DNA from: Enterovibrio sp045679545
GTDB lineage: Bacteria > Pseudomonadota > Gammaproteobacteria > Enterobacterales > Vibrionaceae
DNA length: 64,000 nucleotides
Reading direction: 5' to 3'
Assembly (NCBI RefSeq): GCF_045679545.1
Contig: NZ_CP166194.1
Span: 1,984,001 to 2,048,000, forward strand
Part shown: one piece after another, positions 62,701 through 64,000 of the stretch
Layout: every line of letters begins with the position of its first letter
Position numbering within the stretch: position 1 is the first letter of the stretch
Notes under the pieces: model-generated
What the model saw: only the letters and a program-made list of their open reading frames with translations
What the model was told of the DNA's origin: nothing
The model's database searches: none
Made by a program: the position numbers and the translations under genes

Positions 62701-64000
62701 CGCTCGCATGTCATCAACCACTTGCATGATCGCATTGCGCTCAAAGTCAGGGGCAATCGCCGCCTCATCAGTCTGCGGGGTAAACAGCGATTCCGCCTTA
62801 GCACGTCGCGCTTTGTTTTCAGGCAACGCGTCTTCATAGGCTTGGCGTCGCTGTGCTTCCGCTTCGAATGCCGCCAAACGCTCAGGGGCCGATCGCAGAG
62901 AATCAAGCAAGGCATCGGCCAATTGCGGGTTCGCTTTCACCATGCGTTGCTTCAAGCGCTTGCGCATGGTTTTGGTTTTCTTCACTGTGTCAGTAAAATC
63001 GCTGATTGGCTTGCGGCCTTGCTCGCGCATACGCATAGAGTTAGGACGGTCCGCAAACCCACCGCGAGATTGCTGGCTTTGCTCAACGTTACCTGTCACG
63101 TAATCACGCTGCGCTTCTTGCTCGGCTTTCTGCGTATCCGCCGCACGTCGTTCTTGCTCGCGCTGGTAGGTTCGGGTCACGCCGCCCGATTCGACATCAG
63201 CTTGCTTAGGCATCCCAGCTCGTTCAGAAGCTGCTTGTTGTTGCAAAGCGACTTCACGTGGGTCGGCCTCAATGCTTGTCGCTTTCTGTTCACGTGCCGC
63301 TCGCTCTGCATCAGACTCACGCTTGAGAATTTCAGCACGTGCCATGGCAGGGTCAAAAGATGGGCGAGATGGTTTCGCCGCTTCTTCCGCCTCCCACTGT
63401 GCAAGGCGTGGGTCTTTAGGCGATTGGTACGGCTTCTGCGTTAATGGTCCATTCTTCGCTTGATCAACGTTCTGGCGCCCTTGTTCCAATGCCTGAATGT
63501 AACGCTCAGTGTTTGACGCAATTTTATTCTGCTGCGCTTGTGCCCCTGCGTTACGTTTCGCAACAGCGTCATCAAAAAACTGCTGAACACCGGTATCGTC
63601 TAGCTCCATCTGGCTGGCTTGCTCGGCCAGTGCAAATACACCTTGCTCGGCACTTTCATCACCCTGCGCCATGCGATCAAGTAACGCATCCGTTTTCTCA
63701 GGGTCTAACGCATAGGCAAGTTTCAGCGTTTTAAGGTGGTGATCTTGCGGGTCACTCAGGGCCGACTTATCACGCAGTGTCTGACGTGACGCAGCAAGGC
63801 GTTGCTTGAGATCATCTTGAGGCGTAGTAGCTTGTTGAGGTGTAGTACCTTGTGATGCTTCTTCGGTCATGTCTGACACGACAGGTTCCACCGTCAAGTC
63901 TTCTGCCATGACTGCAGGTTCCGCCGTATTCGTGAGGGGGGCATCTTCTGCCGATACTGCGACGTCACCTTGCACGTCAGCTTGTGGCTCCGACTGCACA
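53788..64000 (-). CDS. Giant polyvalent protein: adenine methylase, strawberry-notch helicase, PLxRFG (5' end beyond window)
   Basis: At least 3,403 residues; the frame is open at the right edge, so the N-terminus is missing. Order (counted from the edge): a charged, low-complexity region to ~650; an N6-adenine-methylase domain with VITNPPFGTL near 829; a linker rich in charged repeats; a strawberry-notch/SNF2 helicase with QTGVGKGRQAAG near 1200, LDESHSAAG near 1325 and MLGRVNRTGQ near 1720; a region with LRHEVVVHHGL near 2345 (HEVxxH, zincin-like); a coiled part with PLTRFG near 2727; and hydrophobic segments near 2910-2945 and 3070. The methylase-helicase core matches phage P1 DarB, an antirestriction protein packaged with DNA. 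Such polyvalent proteins travel with phage or conjugative DNA into new cells. The ATG nearest the edge need not be the true start. Confidence 0.88.
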   Translation of the reverse strand, partial: VQSEPQADVQGDVAVSAEDAPLTNTAEPAVMAEDLTVEPVVSDMTEEASQGTTPQQATTPQDDLKQRLAASRQTLRDKSALSDPQDHHLKTLKLAYALDPEKTDALLDRMAQGDESAEQGVFALAEQASQMELDDTGVQQFFDDAVAKRNAGAQAQQNKIASNTERYIQALEQGRQNVDQAKNGPLTQKPYQSPKDPRLAQWEAEEAAKPSRPSFDPAMARAEILKRESDAERAAREQKATSIEADPREVALQQQAASERAGMPKQADVESGGVTRTYQREQERRAADTQKAEQEAQRDYVTGNVEQSQQSRGGFADRPNSMRMREQGRKPISDFTDTVKKTKTMRKRLKQRMVKANPQLADALLDSLRSAPERLAAFEAEAQRRQAYEDALPENKARRAKAESLFTPQTDEAAIAPDFERNAIMQVVDDMRARGEQIISGLPKQEQAAARADLNKAQDFVQSRLRLMMDEAKANRTKKLKDFTPRFQPKTPDVQDTQGVDDAQQADNTQQAEGAQGVEPVADAEPAQLTQGVDDAAPTQDADMVDKAKAVIRDVLKANGGKKLTGVRAAYKTQGGFTAKELDETLKAQGHKGIADFEREVKAEGQQEEKPNAEPVETNEPAPTAYESTPDTDGDVTTQIGLLNAIKKRVKAGYNPSNNNSLKDLAKTLFGLPSAKDVDPLLLKKVQEAYETVAVVKRRSKATKILAEQNNPLMVKEVFRQLKDDYERQPNLDVRTAKSSDFQAYSTPAPMSYLANLAAGVDKNTIVYEPTAGNGLLLMLANPANTFANELDPVRAEALAWTGFETTVQDATRNAFEGIVSEPVDAVITNPPFGTLRDANRKPIKHVFTDALGNDYKFGEIDHLIAKQALDAMKVDGKATLILGAPKEAGDYTGNNKVFLNWLYRNHNVVHHVEIDGKLYKGQGAAWPIQMIVVHGRATSGTGKHAPVKGKVKRVSTWDELYDDFNEKGLVDTTGREYQRYSQSVSDVKAQREPKADDVSRQGKPSELSGRRDQRTAGRGNDSDGGSAGDNVRQLRNGDDAGAGFRSQPDVRDAGLAETGNRDAPGSENSRSDDQSKGNRRPDVEPVRELSAEPTRTTKAGPVQIDAKVERANEFQSYYKTASNGFNEGVLTPTNMASYTQSALADIQRRHGSVDSFVMDRLGYSDAESLHRAFMGLQTDAVALAVDAIENGRAIVIGDQTGVGKGRQAAGVIRYAMQKGKIPVFVTQKPNLFTDMYDDLADIGVEDFTPLIMNQDKGFVKKGNAKLFNYSDKERSRLINELSSGELPDGHSALFLTYSQISSDNTGNKRRLLDDLAKNAVFVLDESHSAAGSDSKLGKAFQHISEVAHGVAYLSATYAKRPENMSLYMRTDLGLATDNRSQLISAVEQGGLGMQTYIAGKLAEAGQMLRRERSFDGIKINNHVITDKTGGTKETYDRSAEALRAIQDMSSAFRRYIEKDMAQEIQEERGLDVVVRGNKADGKPKVTEFSSVVHNYISQMTLGLKAKEIASLALKAIGEGKRPVIALENTMQAALERFMDRNGFHVGDQANGLTYGELLKNVLDGVLYYGIKEPGEKKSEKVYLSIDEITDPLVQYHYNRAIEAIDSLGADGIPASPIDAIRHEIEKAGKTVAEITGRSLMVDEGDGMRIVSRSAAEVSDRRGTVDKFNNGELDVLILNQAGSTGLSLHARADYGNTDPRHMIVAQPSLNIDTFMQMLGRVNRTGQIHKPTYDIAWLDLPSEKRPAAVLARKMTGLNANTSGNTESATSVESIDLLNMYGDEVVGEYVAANFEMLNRYSKKLTDLPFDDRASYFLGKLAVLPVDIQQSVLEDLEAAYRDLIEYLDATGQNELNMTELDLDAKPLAQKMLSKKQPKRGVFSEPVYLTKVDAKANGKAPDWAEAQELVGASSQASFDAMASAISRDTRYVEGLTKRRDSTKADLESKRKDGKKVDALVEEVGNLDQAIRGYQSRLNEVKALFQPGGMYAHGAFVNVKLDADTTVSGVISDVSHTHSNGNPLSPSKFKIKVVVANRARSIPLNLKQAEEGALTRSMTNAHSMKMLFDRKAKEPGRETRYIMTGNLVEAQTRTDKKGRIVPFTTSDGRVIQGMLLPQNFKADENIKEKADATPKQMVDWLQQTDGPYASMGLSTADGDVKVYRSYDGDYKISMPKSVAKGKRYWGNPAIEKVIGEQAVKGGGLLHVSVPQSKLLTLIKAMDAINPLGLRNNEQVKDFARSSGKAVAGFSKEGIKFSREAITQGANNVKGMPLKQAELGVKQWLKEYRGGGGVKVRVVKTQAEAEQMLGESFPDATIHAFYHERSASVVVVADNIPDMKALRQKLRHEVVVHHGLKSVVGDSEYQKILERVFSGRQSKSLKPLWDQVLSSYADQDAVTQVEEVLAHAAEMERNAIQQWWDRVVEAIAHALRRVGLMKPSDMTRAEMNNIVQTLVDRMKSVNHWDPETTPPGGGSKLSRSKLSKAKFSKTQNMTFDQAIQQVGKGDTAQTRFKSALSAASLAVKGVLGGKLGLGAVSLRQLSDLSKDTLPMVKTYVDTVHRMLTRRNQMAFESAEIAQDLRKWAGKNQDAADKVFEMAHDATVEGVDPDKAFVSAEDAITRRIEYLENVNEGSHKTKAQMDEMRQLRKDLINEPQRKAKHAELKAEYDKLPEQAKVYYRSMRDNYKRRHDDYRQLLEQQIQSADIDGRVKKKRIAELRTLFELQEVNAPYFPLTRFGDYWLSAVDENGEQRYMMFEKEKEQQATAEHLRKQGFSVSTGYKMEGNPAINGASLSFVTDLMHKIDDTTLNDLKKEEIKDSIYQMYLQALPSRSMRKQFIHRKKVKGWSNDALRAMASNMMKGAYQLARMEYADELTKQASEAKKAAEVSGNNQAGRYAEELMKRHEWVMNPTHSKAAQTITSIGFLWMLGVSPAAAAINTTQNFVVALPILASKFGTTKAASALTGTMKEFIAGKGSIQSKLRNYDEKDAYQQWHDMGLLDSTNAHDLAGMAEAENWQYNETYEKGMNMVSALFHKAEVFNRETTVIAGYRLAREKGMSHEAAVKAAADITWDAHFDYTNVNRARYMQSPTMKVITQFKQYSQNMSYYLLRNLYIGFKGASKEEKAEARKQLVGTMGVTALLGGASALPLGTLYAIANALQSAFGDEDEPYDAEVEFKSYLADAMGDDMASLVLYGAGGAGLSPRISLDGLWIRDANRDLEGQDLWTHYAQQVAGPVLGGVVVGAIRGTQDIAQGEYQRGIEKILPKFARDPLKAMRYGDEGALNYRGDAYKEADEFAWYQLLAQGMGLSDHELMKQYEINNGIKGYEKHITDRRRDLMTAYWLAVKQGDTALLLETQKQIGKFNRTNPRVAIDAKDIRQSIKTRRRYSEQNQKGVNVNKNLRHLNDQIGW

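Noticed and set aside
54500..63500. Plus-strand frames opposite the giant polyvalent gene, including one of ~450 codons at 62083-63444
   Set aside because: The translation is rich in Arg, Leu and His of the kind made by reading a GC-skewed gene backwards, and no family or ribosome site supports it.

Overview
The window looks like chromosomal DNA of a marine gammaproteobacterium of the family Vibrionaceae (a Vibrio, Grimontia or Enterovibrio type genome). The basis is the closeness of many proteins to vibrio and enterobacterial families: PtsG, Udp, HelD beside a YccS-type protein, TfoX, LysO, ZntA with a ZntR-type operator, a VC1899-like DUF1887 protein and a higBA pair of the kind carried as vibrio integron cassettes. 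I assign no species. I saw no rRNA, tRNA or CRISPR array.

Layout. 1-12.8 kb: an exported Nudix protein (cut by the left edge), a FAN1-type VRR-NUC nuclease, a BLUF photoreceptor, a diiron ODP/MBL sensor protein behind a soluble receptor-like coiled coil, a PilZ protein, an unknown exported protein with an HD-GYP phosphodiesterase, helicase IV, and a YccS-family membrane protein with a small secreted protein. Light, oxygen and cyclic-di-GMP sensing are grouped here. 12.8-17 kb is an accessory patch: remnants of a possible toxin, a frameshifted Imm11-like gene, an array of four ~175-bp repeats with an intact and a truncated Y1/REP-type transposase, and higBA. 17.1-18.5 kb: Dps and a glycerophosphodiester phosphodiesterase. 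18.7-30.35 kb: one 3,880-residue LapA-like RTX adhesin with a TAAG LapG-type cleavage motif and two tandem 828-residue superrepeats.

30.7-51 kb is mostly housekeeping and signalling: a CARF-type DUF1887 nuclease, Udp, ZntA, three proteins with related REC domains (two stand-alone regulators and a REC-cNMP-histidine kinase), a DASS anion transporter, a MATE exporter, a CBS-pair protein, a DUF945 protein, an outer-membrane protein, TetR and DsdC-like LysR regulators, TfoX, an HDOD protein, LysO and PtsG.

From about 51.4 kb to the right edge is a mobile element that starts just upstream of ptsG. It shows a 20-bp direct repeat at its probable border, three very small or small regulators, a ParA-like ATPase overlapping a small ribbon-helix-helix-like partner, and at least 10.2 kb of a single giant gene. 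That gene encodes a polyvalent protein of more than 3,400 residues with an N6-adenine methylase NPPF motif, a strawberry-notch-type helicase, a metallopeptidase-like HEVxxH segment and a PLxRFG module. Its core resembles phage P1 DarB, so an antirestriction role in invading cells is the leading idea.
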